Part shown: positions 9,098 to 18,562 of the stretch, one piece after another
Layout of the letters: every line of letters begins with the position of its first letter
Numbering within the stretch: position 1 is the stretch's first letter
Assembly: GCA_018223375.1 (NCBI GenBank)
Contig: JAGTTS010000003.1
Location: forward strand, 186,001-250,000
DNA from: Clostridiaceae bacterium Marseille-Q3526
GTDB lineage: Bacteria; Bacillota; Clostridia; Lachnospirales; Lachnospiraceae
Direction: 5' to 3'
Length of the DNA stretch: 64,000 nucleotides
Notes under the pieces: generated by a model
Database searches by the model: none
Told to the model about the DNA's origin: nothing
What the model saw: the letters and a program-made list of their open reading frames with translations, nothing else
Program-made: the position numbers and the translations under genes

Positions 9098-10531
9098 ATG
9101 GGACTGCATGAAGAATGCGGAGTATTTGGCGTAATGGGGAAAAAGGCAGAACCTATGGCGGAGTTAGTTTATTATGGGCTTTATGCGCTGCAGCACCGGG
9201 GACAGGAAAGCTGCGGCATCGTGGTGAATGACGACGGCGTATTTTCTTCCTATAAAGATCTGGGGCTGATAAGCGAAGTGTTTTCCAAAGAGGTATTATC
9301 TCATTTTCCGGAGGGAACCATGGCAGTAGGTCATGTAAGATACGGAACCACCGGAGGCAATACCAGGAAGAACTGTCAGCCCATTGAAGTGAACCACCAG
9401 AAGGGAAAGATGGCGCTGGCCCATAACGGCAACTTAAGCAATGCGCTGGAGCTTCGGGACAAGCTGGAATTGTCTGGGGCTATTTTCCATACGACCAGCG
9501 ATACGGAAACCATTGCATACATTATCACCAGGGAAAGAATGAAAACGCCCAGCATCGAAGATGCGGTCAGCAATGCAATGGAATATCTGGAAGGAGCCTA
9601 TTCTCTGGTGCTGATGTCTTCCGCAAAACTGATTGCTGCCAGGGATCCCTATGGTTTTCGGCCGCTGTGCTATGGAACCATGTCGGACGGAACCTATGTG
9701 GTGGCCTCAGAAAGTTGCGCGCTGGCGGCGGTAGGGGCAGACTTTGTCAGAGATATCCTGCCGGGAGAAATTTTGGTCTTTCATCAAGATGGAGTGGAAT
9801 CCAGAAGAGAGCACTGCGGAACGCAGAAGAAAAAGACCTGCATTTTTGAATATATCTATTTTTCCAGACCAGATTCGGTTATTGACGGCGTGTCGGTTCA
9901 TGAATCCAGAAGAAAAGCGGGGGAACTGCTGGCAGAGCGCTATCCGGCAGAAGCAGACATCGTAATCGGAGTTCCTGACAGCGGACTGGATGCGGCTCTG
10001 GGATTTGCGGAGAAAGCCGGCATTCCCTATGGGATCGGGCTGATCAAAAACAAATATATCGGAAGAACCTTTATTTCTCCGGGACAGAGGGAACGCCTGG
10101 ATCAGGTCCGGATTAAACTTTCACCTGTAAAGAGCGTCATTGAAGGAAAGCGGGTGATATTGATTGACGATTCCATTGTCCGGGGTACCACCAGCAAACG
10201 GATTGTGAAGCTTTTGCGGGAGGCAGGAGCAAGAGAAATTCATATGAGAATTTCAGCACCGCCATTTCTGCATCCATGTTACTATGGAACGGACATTGAT
10301 TCTGAAGAGAATCTAATCGCCTGTCATCACAGCACGGAAGAGATTGCAGAGATGATCGGTGTGGATTCTCTGGGATATCTGGAGGTGGAAATGCTGGAAA
10401 GGCTCATCGGATGCAGGGACTATTGCGCAGCCTGTTTTCAGGGAGAATATCCTACGAAAATACCGACGGATCTCAGGAAAGACCGTTTTGAGAGAAAACT
10501 GTCTGAACAGGTTCAAGGAAAGAGGAGCTAG
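9098..10531 (+). CDS. purF: Amidophosphoribosyltransferase
   Basis: It catalyses the first step of purine synthesis: PRPP plus glutamine to phosphoribosylamine. The 477-residue protein has a short propeptide (MGLHEE) before nucleophile Cys7, then LQHRGQESCGI, VGHVRYGTTG and DTETIAY in the glutaminase domain. The phosphoribosyltransferase part has VILIDDSIVRGTTS at about 354-367. Cysteines at CRDYCAACF and HPCYY fit the Fe-S cluster ligands of the Bacillus-type enzyme. It has a good AGGAGG site and lies 107 bp after pyrG, away from other purine genes but with other glutamine-using enzymes. Confidence 0.95.
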   Translation: MGLHEECGVFGVMGKKAEPMAELVYYGLYALQHRGQESCGIVVNDDGVFSSYKDLGLISEVFSKEVLSHFPEGTMAVGHVRYGTTGGNTRKNCQPIEVNHQKGKMALAHNGNLSNALELRDKLELSGAIFHTTSDTETIAYIITRERMKTPSIEDAVSNAMEYLEGAYSLVLMSSAKLIAARDPYGFRPLCYGTMSDGTYVVASESCALAAVGADFVRDILPGEILVFHQDGVESRREHCGTQKKKTCIFEYIYFSRPDSVIDGVSVHESRRKAGELLAERYPAEADIVIGVPDSGLDAALGFAEKAGIPYGIGLIKNKYIGRTFISPGQRERLDQVRIKLSPVKSVIEGKRVILIDDSIVRGTTSKRIVKLLREAGAREIHMRISAPPFLHPCYYGTDIDSEENLIACHHSTEEIAEMIGVDSLGYLEVEMLERLIGCRDYCAACFQGEYPTKIPTDLRKDRFERKLSEQVQGKRS

Positions 10532-10534
10532 ACC

Positions 10535-11635
10535 ATGAAAAAATTTGACAGAAAACTGATTTTGGAAGACGGAAGCGAATATTACGGATATGGATTTGGC
10601 TCTGACGGAGAGCGGATTACGGAAATTGTATTCAATACTTCTCCCGTAGGATACCAGGAAATTATTTCAGATCCATCTTATACCTACCAGACGGTGGTAA
10701 TGGCCTATCCCCTGATCGGTAATTACGGGATTACAGAAGGGGATTTTGAAACGGAAACTCCGACCATTGGAGGGCTGGCTGTCCGGGACTATAATGACCA
10801 GCCATCGAATTTCCGCAGTGTGTGTACTTTATCGGAGATGATGGAGAAGTTTGGAATTCCAGGAATTTCCGGAATTGATACGAGAAAGCTGGTCCGCTCC
10901 ATCCGGAATCTGGGAAGCAGAAAGGCGCTGCTTACCGATGCAGACACTTCCCTGCAGGAGGGACTTTTAAAACTGGCTGCTTATAAAATACCCACAGACG
11001 CAGTGGAGCGGGTGAGCCGGAAAACCGTACAGAAGTATGAAGTTTCCGGGGAAACTTATCATGTGGCAGCTATCGACTGCGGAATGAAACAGAACATTGT
11101 GCGGTGTTTCAACCGCAGAGGCTGCAGTGTGACGGTGTTTCCCTGGAATACTTCTGCGGAAGAAATAGAAGGCATAAAGCCAGATGGAATTTTTCTGTCC
11201 AATGGACCGGGAGATCCGGCAGACGCCCGGCCAGTGATAGAACTGGTAAAAAAGCTGCGGGGAAAATATCCGATGTTTGGAATCTGTCTGGGGCATCAGA
11301 TCATTTCTCTCGCTTATGGAGCCAGAACCTATAAACTGAGATTTGGCCATAGAGGCGGCAACCATCCGGTAAAAAATCTGGAAACAGGAAAGATTGAGAT
11401 TACCTCCCAGAATCATTCCTATGCTGTGGATGCAGAAAGCCTTTCCGGAACCGGGTTGGAGGCAACGCATTTCAATTTGCTGGATCAGACCATTGAGGGT
11501 GCTGCCTGCAGGGAGGATCGGGTATTCAGCGTGCAGTACCACCCGGAAAGCGCTCCCGGCCCCCAGGACAGCGGTTATCTGTTTGACCAGTTTATAGACA
11601 GGATGGAGGAAACAAAGCATGGCAAAACGAACTGA
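10535..11635 (+). CDS. carA: Carbamoyl-phosphate synthase small (glutaminase) subunit
   Basis: A 366-residue subunit that hydrolyses glutamine and channels ammonia to CarB. The N-terminal CarA domain has FNTSPVGYQEIISDPSY and the GIDTRKLVRSIR motif. The C-terminal class I amidotransferase has nucleophile Cys251 in MFGICLGHQ and the His-x-Glu triad part in VQYHPESAPGP. It begins 3 bp after purF and overlaps carB by 17 bp, so translation is coupled. Confidence 0.95.
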   Translation: MKKFDRKLILEDGSEYYGYGFGSDGERITEIVFNTSPVGYQEIISDPSYTYQTVVMAYPLIGNYGITEGDFETETPTIGGLAVRDYNDQPSNFRSVCTLSEMMEKFGIPGISGIDTRKLVRSIRNLGSRKALLTDADTSLQEGLLKLAAYKIPTDAVERVSRKTVQKYEVSGETYHVAAIDCGMKQNIVRCFNRRGCSVTVFPWNTSAEEIEGIKPDGIFLSNGPGDPADARPVIELVKKLRGKYPMFGICLGHQIISLAYGARTYKLRFGHRGGNHPVKNLETGKIEITSQNHSYAVDAESLSGTGLEATHFNLLDQTIEGAACREDRVFSVQYHPESAPGPQDSGYLFDQFIDRMEETKHGKTN

Positions 11636-14600
11636 TCTGAAAAAAATTCTTGTCATTGGCTCCGGTCCGATCGTGATTGGCCAGGCAGCGGAATTTGACT
11701 ACGCAGGTACCCAGGCATGCCTTGCACTGAAGGAAGAGGGCTATGAGGTAGTGCTGTGCAATTCTAATCCGGCAACGATTATGACCGATACTTCTATTGC
11801 GGATAAGGTATACATGGAGCCGCTGACTCTGGAATATGTGGCCAAGATTGTCCGCCATGAGCGGCCGGATGCCATTGTTCCTGGAATTGGCGGCCAGACC
11901 GGGCTGAATCTGGCTATGCAGCTGGAAAAAAAGGGCATTTTAAAGGAGTGCCGGACAGAGCTTCTGGGAACCAGCAGCAGGAGCATTGAGACGGCGGAAG
12001 ACAGAGAGCTTTTTAAGGAACTGTGTGAAAGACTGGGAGAGCCGGTGCTTCCTTCCCTGGTAGCCAACACAGTGGAGGAGGCGGTAAAAGCGGCCGGCCA
12101 GATCGGATATCCGGTGGTCATCCGTCCGGCTTTCACTCTTGGGGGAACCGGAGGCGGTTTTGCAGAAGATGAAACCGAGTTTCTGGCGATGATAAAGAAT
12201 GCCCTTGCTCTGTCTCCGGTTCATCAGGTGTTAATTGAAAAAAGTGTAAAAGGATTTAAAGAAATTGAATACGAGGTAATCCGGGACGCCAATGATACAG
12301 CCATTACGGTATGCAATATGGAAAATCTGGATCCGGTAGGAATCCATACGGGAGATTCCATTGTGGCTTGTCCTTCCCAGACGTTAACTAATAAGGAATA
12401 CCAGATGCTGCGGGACAGCGCTCTGAAAATCATCCGGGCATTGAAAATTGAGGGCGGCTGCAACGTGCAGTTTGCGCTGGATCCCAATTCGTTCCAGTAT
12501 TACCTGATCGAAGTAAATCCCCGGGTATCCCGTTCGTCTGCCCTGGCATCCAAGGCAAGCGGTTATCCCATTGCAAGAGTGTCGGCAAAGATCAGCGTAG
12601 GCATGACACTGGATGAGATTATGCTGGTCAATACACCCGCTTCTTTTGAACCGGCGCTGGATTATGTGGTTACCAAAATGCCCCGTTTCCCTTTTGACAA
12701 ATTTACAGATGCCAATCAGAAACTGGGGACACAGATGAAAGCGACCGGAGAGGTCATGAGCGTGGGAAGAACCTTTGAGGAGAGTCTTTTAAAAGCTGTT
12801 CGTTCTCTGGAAACGGGGGTCTTCCATCTGTATATGGAAAAGTTTGAAAAGGAAGACAGGAATGCCCTGATGGATTATATCCGGATCGGTACCGATGACA
12901 GGATCTTTGCCATTGCCCGCCTGCTGCGGCTGGGTGAGCCGATTTCTGCCATCTATAAACAGACAGGGATTGATCCATGGTTCCTTTCTAAGATGAAACA
13001 TATTACCGATATGGAACAGGAGCTGAAGACAGGCATCGGAGACAGGGAATTACTATACCAGGCGAAGAAAAACGGTTTTTCTGACAGGGCAGTCGGATGG
13101 CTGTGGAATATGACTGAAAGCCAGGTTTATGAAATGAGGAAAAAGCAGGGGATCTTCCCTGTTTATAAAATGATCGATACCTGTGCATCAGAATTTGAAA
13201 GCTATGTGCCCTATTTTTACTCTACCTATGAAGAGGAAAATGAATCGGTAATTGAAAACAGGAAAAAGATTGTGGTGCTGGGCTCCGGCCCGATCCGAAT
13301 TGGGCAGGGAGTGGAGTTCGACTATTCAACGGTTCATGCGGTAAAGACGATCAAGGAGGCCGGATACGAGGCAATTATTATCAACAACAATCCGGAAACC
13401 GTATCCACCGATTACACTACATCCGATAAGCTGTATTTTGAGCCCCTGTGCGTGGAAGACGTCATGAATGTGATCCAGATGGAACAGCCGGACGGAGTCA
13501 TTGCTTCCCTGGGCGGGCAGACGGCCATCAATCTGGCAAAGCCGCTGGAAGAGCGGGGAGTAACATTGATTGGCACAGGCTGCGCCGCCATTGAGAAAGC
13601 GGAAAACAGAGATGCCTTTGAAAAACTGTTATTGGAACTGAAAATCCCCCAGCCCAAAGGGCAGGCGGTAACCGATCTGGAAGAGGGCGTGCAGGCGGCA
13701 GAGGCAATCGGCTATCCCGTTTTAGTGCGCCCCAGCTTTGTACTGGGCGGCAGAGCCATGCAGATCGTGGCCAAAGAGGAGCAGATGCGCCATTATCTGA
13801 AAACGGCAGTGGAGATTGATAAGGACAAGCCAGTGCTGGTGGACAAATACATCTGCGGCAAGGAAGTGGAGGTTGACGCCATCTGTGACGGCAGGGAGAT
13901 ATTTGTACCTGGGATTATGGAACTGGTAGAACGGACTGGCGTCCATTCCGGAGATTCCATCAGCGTGTATCCGGCTTTCAGCATCTCGGAAAAGGTTAAG
14001 GAGACGATTTTAGAGTATACCAGAAAGCTGGGCCTTGGAATTGGGATTGTGGGGCTTTATAATATCCAGTTTATTGTGGATAAGAAAGAACAGGTGTATA
14101 TTATTGAGGTCAATCCCCGTTCTTCCCGGACCGTTCCCTTTCTGTCAAAAGCCACAGGCTATCCCCTGGCCGATATGGCAACAAAGGTTATCCTTGGAGA
14201 AAACCTGGAGAAGCAGGGCATTACCTGTATGTATCCGCAGGAAAAGACACGATGGTATGTGAAGGTTCCTGCATTTTCCTTCTCAAAATTACAGGGTATG
14301 GATGCTTATCTTTCACCGGAAATGAAGTCTACGGGAGAGGCTATTGGATATGATAAAAAGCTTCACCGGGCAATGTACAAGGCCATGATCGCTTCTGGTA
14401 TCCGGGTACAGAATTATGGAACAGTGATTGTGACCCTTGCAGACGAGGACAAGGAAGAAGCCGTTCCTCTGATTCGTCGGTTCTATGATATGGGATTTAA
14501 TATAGAAGCAACTTCATCAACAGCCGAGACTCTGAAACATCATGGAATCCGTACAAAAGTTCTGAGAAAGCCGTCGGAGGGCAGCCGGGAAATCCTGGAT

Positions 14601-14810
14601 GCCATAAGCGCCGGATATGTCAGTTATGTGATTAATACCCGTGCCATTCTCTCCGGCATTCACTATGAAGACGGCGCAGCAATCCGGAGCGCTGCATCGC
14701 AGAATCATGTTACTATGTTTACTTCCCTTGATACCGTAAGGGTATTGCTGGATGTTCTGGAAGAAATTACCATTGGCGTTTCTGCCATAACGGAGGAGGA
14801 AAATATATGA
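11619..14810 (+). CDS. carB: Carbamoyl-phosphate synthase large subunit
   Basis: A 1063-residue synthetase that makes carbamoyl phosphate from bicarbonate, ATP and ammonia for arginine and pyrimidines. Two homologous halves are visible: residues 1-400 begin KKILVIGSGPIVIGQAAEFDY, and 545-930 begin KKIVVLGSGPIRIGQGVEFDY. Each half has an ATP-grasp fold, with an oligomerisation region between them. A C-terminal MGS-like allosteric domain covers about 935-1063. The length is that of full-size CarB. It overlaps carA at its start and dapL by four bases at its end. Confidence 0.95.
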   Translation: MAKRTDLKKILVIGSGPIVIGQAAEFDYAGTQACLALKEEGYEVVLCNSNPATIMTDTSIADKVYMEPLTLEYVAKIVRHERPDAIVPGIGGQTGLNLAMQLEKKGILKECRTELLGTSSRSIETAEDRELFKELCERLGEPVLPSLVANTVEEAVKAAGQIGYPVVIRPAFTLGGTGGGFAEDETEFLAMIKNALALSPVHQVLIEKSVKGFKEIEYEVIRDANDTAITVCNMENLDPVGIHTGDSIVACPSQTLTNKEYQMLRDSALKIIRALKIEGGCNVQFALDPNSFQYYLIEVNPRVSRSSALASKASGYPIARVSAKISVGMTLDEIMLVNTPASFEPALDYVVTKMPRFPFDKFTDANQKLGTQMKATGEVMSVGRTFEESLLKAVRSLETGVFHLYMEKFEKEDRNALMDYIRIGTDDRIFAIARLLRLGEPISAIYKQTGIDPWFLSKMKHITDMEQELKTGIGDRELLYQAKKNGFSDRAVGWLWNMTESQVYEMRKKQGIFPVYKMIDTCASEFESYVPYFYSTYEEENESVIENRKKIVVLGSGPIRIGQGVEFDYSTVHAVKTIKEAGYEAIIINNNPETVSTDYTTSDKLYFEPLCVEDVMNVIQMEQPDGVIASLGGQTAINLAKPLEERGVTLIGTGCAAIEKAENRDAFEKLLLELKIPQPKGQAVTDLEEGVQAAEAIGYPVLVRPSFVLGGRAMQIVAKEEQMRHYLKTAVEIDKDKPVLVDKYICGKEVEVDAICDGREIFVPGIMELVERTGVHSGDSISVYPAFSISEKVKETILEYTRKLGLGIGIVGLYNIQFIVDKKEQVYIIEVNPRSSRTVPFLSKATGYPLADMATKVILGENLEKQGITCMYPQEKTRWYVKVPAFSFSKLQGMDAYLSPEMKSTGEAIGYDKKLHRAMYKAMIASGIRVQNYGTVIVTLADEDKEEAVPLIRRFYDMGFNIEATSSTAETLKHHGIRTKVLRKPSEGSREILDAISAGYVSYVINTRAILSGIHYEDGAAIRSAASQNHVTMFTSLDTVRVLLDVLEEITIGVSAITEEENI

Positions 14811-16018
14811 TACCAAATACAAATTACAGTGAGCTCAAAGACTCCTATCTGTTTTACCACATTGCACAGAAAACAAAGGCCTACCTGAACAGTCATCCAG
14901 ACAGCTATCTGTATCGGATGGGAATCGGAGATGTATCTCTTCCCCTTTGCGATGCGGTCGTTGAAGCTCTTCACAGGGCGGTAGATGATCAGAGCCAGAA
15001 AAGTACTTTTCACGGCTATATGCCGGAGTGCGGGGATCCGGGACTACGGGAAACCATTGCAGATTATTATAAGAAAAGAAAGGTATCCCTTTTGCCAGAG
15101 GAAGTGTTTGTTTCCAGCGGCGCAAGCGATGAACTGGGGGATATTCTGGATCTGTTTGGAAGAGACAAAACGGTTATGATCATGGAACCTGCTTATCCTG
15201 CCTATGTAGACGCCAATATAATCGCAGGAAACCGGATCATTCATATTCCTTCCGGAAAGGAGAATGGTTTTTTACCCTTGCCGGATGAAACAACGGCGGC
15301 AGATGTCATTTATATCTGTTCGCCCAATAATCCCACCGGGGCAGTTTTTAACTGTGAGCAATTAAAGTTATGGGTCGATTATGCCAACAGAATCGATGCT
15401 GTTCTCCTGTTTGACGCTGCATACGAGGCGTTTATTGAAGAGGAAGACATTCCCCATAGTATCTTTGAAATTGAGGGAGCGAAAACCTGTGCCATTGAAA
15501 TCTGCTCCCTGTCCAAAACTGCAGGTTTTACGGGAACCAGGCTGGGCTATACGGTAATTCCTAAGGAGCTGAATCGCAGCGGAATGAATCTGAATGAGAT
15601 GTGGGTACGGAACCGCACGACGAAAACCAACGGCGTGTCCTATATCATTCAACGAGGCGGGGCGGCCGTGTTCACAGAGGAAGGGCAGAGACAGATCCAG
15701 GAACGGATCCAGGTGTACAAAAACAACGCAAAGGTATTGATGGAGTCCCTTGACCAGCTGGGAATCTGGTACTGCGGAGGAAAGAACGCCCCCTATATCT
15801 GGATGAAGTGCCCGGACGGAATGGGAAGCTGGGAGTTTTTTGATTACCTGCTTCAGGAGATCCAGGTGGTTGGAACTCCGGGAGAAGGTTTTGGAGCCTG
15901 CGGAGAAGGCTATTTCCGATTTTCTACCTTTGGTTCGCCGGAGGATACAAAGGAGGCTGCAAGGCGGCTGGCAGAACTGCTTTCAAAGAATGTGAAAGAG
16001 CCGGCAGGATTGCAGTAA
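14807..16018 (+). CDS. dapL: LL-diaminopimelate aminotransferase
   Basis: A 403-residue fold-type I PLP aminotransferase that uses glutamate to convert tetrahydrodipicolinate to LL-diaminopimelate for lysine and cell wall. DapL features are the LYRMGIGDVSLPL opening, SGASDELGDIL, SPNNPTGAVF, the PLP lysine at about Lys237 in SLSKTAGFTGTRLGY and the C-terminal EGYFRFSTFGSPEDT. It starts inside the carB stop (ATGA), so it ends the glutamine operon. Its place there links glutamate-dependent lysine/DAP synthesis to the same control. Other class I/II aminotransferases are less likely. Confidence 0.88.
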   Translation: MIPNTNYSELKDSYLFYHIAQKTKAYLNSHPDSYLYRMGIGDVSLPLCDAVVEALHRAVDDQSQKSTFHGYMPECGDPGLRETIADYYKKRKVSLLPEEVFVSSGASDELGDILDLFGRDKTVMIMEPAYPAYVDANIIAGNRIIHIPSGKENGFLPLPDETTAADVIYICSPNNPTGAVFNCEQLKLWVDYANRIDAVLLFDAAYEAFIEEEDIPHSIFEIEGAKTCAIEICSLSKTAGFTGTRLGYTVIPKELNRSGMNLNEMWVRNRTTKTNGVSYIIQRGGAAVFTEEGQRQIQERIQVYKNNAKVLMESLDQLGIWYCGGKNAPYIWMKCPDGMGSWEFFDYLLQEIQVVGTPGEGFGACGEGYFRFSTFGSPEDTKEAARRLAELLSKNVKEPAGLQ

Positions 16019-16026
16019 AGCAGAAG

Positions 16027-16073
16027 AAGAACTTGTGAAAAAATGCGATCTTGTTTTTTCACAAGTTCTTTTT
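16027..16073 (+). terminator. Operon-end terminator after dapL
   Basis: A 17-bp perfect stem (16027-16043 with 16054-16070) is followed by TTTT. It closes the glnN-dapL operon just before the AT-rich insertion region. Confidence 0.9.
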
Positions 16074-16254
16074 ATGGGAAAATCAGGCTGCATTTCAGAA
16101 CATACATCTAAACCAAAATTTATGCTTTTAATTGTATTCATACAGATACCTTCCTTTGAAAATCATGGTTTCTTTGTAACCTTATAGATGGTGTTTGTAA
16201 AACCGAATTTCGTTCTAATTTATTTTTGAAAAATTTTAGAGAAATAAGTGTATA

Positions 16255-17166
16255 TTAAAATATTGACCATCCAACAATTTTTTTAATTCCATCAATGACT
16301 GTATTATACGGAACATATGTAAAAAGCAGTTTCCCGGTGATTTCTTCATAGTCGTTTTTGTAGGCGCTTTTTTCAATGATTTCCGCCAGAACATCGTTGA
16401 TACATATATTTTCTTTTGCGGAGGGACAAACGGAAAGTGGTGCCCGCAGCTGTCGGACCTCTTTCACAAGCGCTGATAAAGAATTGTCAGGCTCCATATA
16501 TTCTGCAATCTTGTATATATCGTATAAATGACGGGAATGCCTGTCAACTTTATTGGATAAATAGTAGTCACAAATGGCAAATACCTTATCAATCAGTGTC
16601 CGTTCGATTGCCTGAGTTGTAATTTCAAATGGCATAAGTCCAAATTCTTCTGCCAGATATTCCTGATCGGTAAGTTTCAGGAACCGATGGATATAATTAT
16701 CTGCCGTTCGGGTGACTGTTGGGAAAGGCAGCAATGCAATATATGTTTCGATAACAAGTTTCGGCTTTAATTCCAAAATTGGAGAGTAAAGGCTGGAATA
16801 ACTGGCTCGGTAACAATTATAACTGCGTCTGCTCCGGGTTGCATCCATGTTCAAAATGGGAAATTGCAGAGCATCCATAGAGGATACAATCGCTTTCTTT
16901 AGTTGCCTTTTTCGGCTTTCACCGGGTATGCCCTCGGAAGCGGCGTAAGAAATATCAATATTTTCCGAAAACCGTTCTAATATTTGATAGCATTTTGTCA
17001 GAGATGTGCCGCCTTTAAAGACCATACCTGGGATTCTTGCAGCCAATTCACGAAGGGCGAGCGTTACATAATAGTCTTTTTCAATAATCCCCGGCGGTAT
17101 GCGTAATTCATTGGCAGTAGCGGTTATAAGCTCTGCAAAGGCCTCGTGGTCAAGATGTAAAGTCAT
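16255..17166 (-). CDS. abiEii: AbiEii-type nucleotidyltransferase toxin
   Basis: A 303-residue DUF1814/AbiEii protein, the toxin half of type IV AbiE toxin-antitoxin and phage-abortive systems. The nucleotidyltransferase signature is VFKGGTSLTKCY followed by LERFSENIDIS. Family members normally read SEDIDL there, so the first aspartate of the catalytic pair is Asn. The C-terminal part contains the family KVFAICDYYL and RHLYDIYKI motifs. A TTG further upstream is open, but ATG 17166 follows a GGGGGA site inside the end of the antitoxin gene, so translation is coupled. The base composition is more AT-rich than the flanking operons, which fits transfer. Confidence 0.85.
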   Translation of the reverse strand: MTLHLDHEAFAELITATANELRIPPGIIEKDYYVTLALRELAARIPGMVFKGGTSLTKCYQILERFSENIDISYAASEGIPGESRKRQLKKAIVSSMDALQFPILNMDATRSRRSYNCYRASYSSLYSPILELKPKLVIETYIALLPFPTVTRTADNYIHRFLKLTDQEYLAEEFGLMPFEITTQAIERTLIDKVFAICDYYLSNKVDRHSRHLYDIYKIAEYMEPDNSLSALVKEVRQLRAPLSVCPSAKENICINDVLAEIIEKSAYKNDYEEITGKLLFTYVPYNTVIDGIKKIVGWSIF

Positions 17167-17776
17167 AAATAATCCCCCATTCAATCAGCTTCTTTGCGGT
17201 TGTCCCTGTAACAGCGGGAAAGACACTGGAAAGAAGCGCCTGAGTGTAATTCTGTTTTCGAGCATAGTTTCTTAACAATGACTTGGTTTCTGCTTCTGAA
17301 TATTCAGAATACTTCTCAATTTGTGCGACTGTATCCAGGAATTGGAGCAGTCCGGCATTTTGGGATGTAATCTCTATGGCAGGGCGCTTCAGACGAAGTG
17401 TTTGGGAGCCTATCGTAACAGTCCGCCCTTTGCTTGATTCTTTTGACGTTACAATTTCCAAAACAGCCGGCATCTGAGTAGTTAAGCCAAGTTGGTTGGC
17501 AGACATAGCACCTGAAAAGTATCCATAAGTTTCCTTTGAATTTGTTATATATTTGCGGATAATGACTTTCATAGGGTCTAAATAGCTCTGTTTCAATAGC
17601 CGTGATGCCTTTGGAAGATAGTAAATTCCGGTATCAAACCGGGCCATATCACCGGATTTAAGCATTCTTTTAAAATACTGGCGAAGCGCATTGTCATTCA
17701 TGCCATCTAATTGAATTTCGCTGATAAAGATGGGCTCATTGTATCCGTAGGTTTTTTCAAGATATTCTTTTAACAT
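17150..17776 (-). CDS. abiEi: AbiEi-type antitoxin (DUF6088-like)
   Basis: A roughly 208-residue protein with an N-terminal winged-helix region (about 1-65, with LRQYFKRMLKSGDMARFDTGIYYLP) and a C-terminal antitoxin domain. AbiEi antitoxins repress their own promoter and neutralise AbiEii. The open frame extends nine codons further upstream. ATG 17776 is preferred because GGAG lies 11 bases before it. The stop overlaps the toxin gene. Inverted ATACTAT/ATAGTAT copies lie in the promoter region and may be the operator. Confidence 0.82.
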   Translation of the reverse strand: MLKEYLEKTYGYNEPIFISEIQLDGMNDNALRQYFKRMLKSGDMARFDTGIYYLPKASRLLKQSYLDPMKVIIRKYITNSKETYGYFSGAMSANQLGLTTQMPAVLEIVTSKESSKGRTVTIGSQTLRLKRPAIEITSQNAGLLQFLDTVAQIEKYSEYSEAETKSLLRNYARKQNYTQALLSSVFPAVTGTTAKKLIEWGIIYDFTS

Positions 17777-17804
17777 GAATACATCCACTCCTTTCACCTC
17801 CATA

Positions 17805-17852
17805 ATACTATATTTATACTAAAGAAGTCAATAAATATGTCAAACATAGTAT
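17805..17852 (-). promoter_or_regulatory. Probable autoregulated promoter of the AbiE pair
   Basis: On the minus strand TTGACA and an AT-rich -10 region precede abiEi. ATACTAT at 17805-17811 and its inverse ATAGTAT at 17846-17852 flank this promoter, as expected for AbiEi operators that use inverted repeats. The exact -10 is ambiguous. Confidence 0.45.
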
Positions 17853-18333
17853 ACGCAGACTGGATTTTTTTATAACAGGAACAAAAAAGAAAAATTGATT
17901 TTGAGAACTTGCAGAAAAAAGAGAACGCTTCTCTTGTTTATTATTGTGTATAGGTTGCCGTCAGGATATGGATGGCCCCTTTGTACCTTGACAATTACAC
18001 AGCACCGCTCAGGAGTTATACAGGTACAGGCGGATAGTGTGCGATGACCTTGCGTGAGCCCGCCCACTGTTTAAAATTGCAAAGCAATGCCTGAAATACG
18101 CGGCAAAAACGCTGGCGCAGGAAATGGCCTGATTGAGGGTGTGTAAGCCATACTCACCTAATTTATGTAAGAAAAGATATTCATTGCAGTTGAAATGGAG
18201 AAGGCTTGATTCGTATAGGATATATGAAACGGTTTTATGCTAAGAGCCATGCAGATTCCCTTCAGCTGCAAATAATTATTTTGTGGAAGTAGAAACGAAA
18301 GATATAAAAACAGAGAAAGAGAGGGTATAGATA
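17853..18333. other. Gene-poor stretch between AbiE and the recombinase genes
   Basis: No convincing gene is visible. Bases about 17940-18150 are richer in G and C than their surroundings and carry stop codons in all frames. They look like a decayed or foreign fragment and were not recognised. The last 100 bp hold the ribosome site of the excisionase-like gene. Confidence 0.5.
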
Positions 18334-18549
18334 ATGGCAACAGATGTGGATAATGAAGTGATAGTTGATCAGCAGGTATACTTGGCAGCCGATATCCAGC
18401 GTATGCTTGGGATTGGAAAAAGTAAGGCTTATACATTTCTTGAAGATGTGTATAATCAGAAAAATCCACCATTTAAAGTTCTTAAAATCGGTAAGCTTTT
18501 CAGGGTGCCAAAACGGGGATTTGACGAATGGTTGAATGGTGGTGTATGA
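18334..18549 (+). CDS. Excisionase-like helix-turn-helix protein
   Basis: A 71-residue protein with the MerR/HTH_17 excisionase pattern: VYLAADIQRMLGIGKSKAYTFLE then an FKVLKIGKLFRVPKRGFDEWL wing. Such proteins bend DNA at attachment sites and steer integrases toward excision. It starts at ATG behind AGAGAGG and ends 13 bp before the presumed start of the first integrase, so the two are cotranscribed. Confidence 0.8.
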   Translation: MATDVDNEVIVDQQVYLAADIQRMLGIGKSKAYTFLEDVYNQKNPPFKVLKIGKLFRVPKRGFDEWLNGGV

Positions 18550-18562
18550 ACGAGGTGATTTA

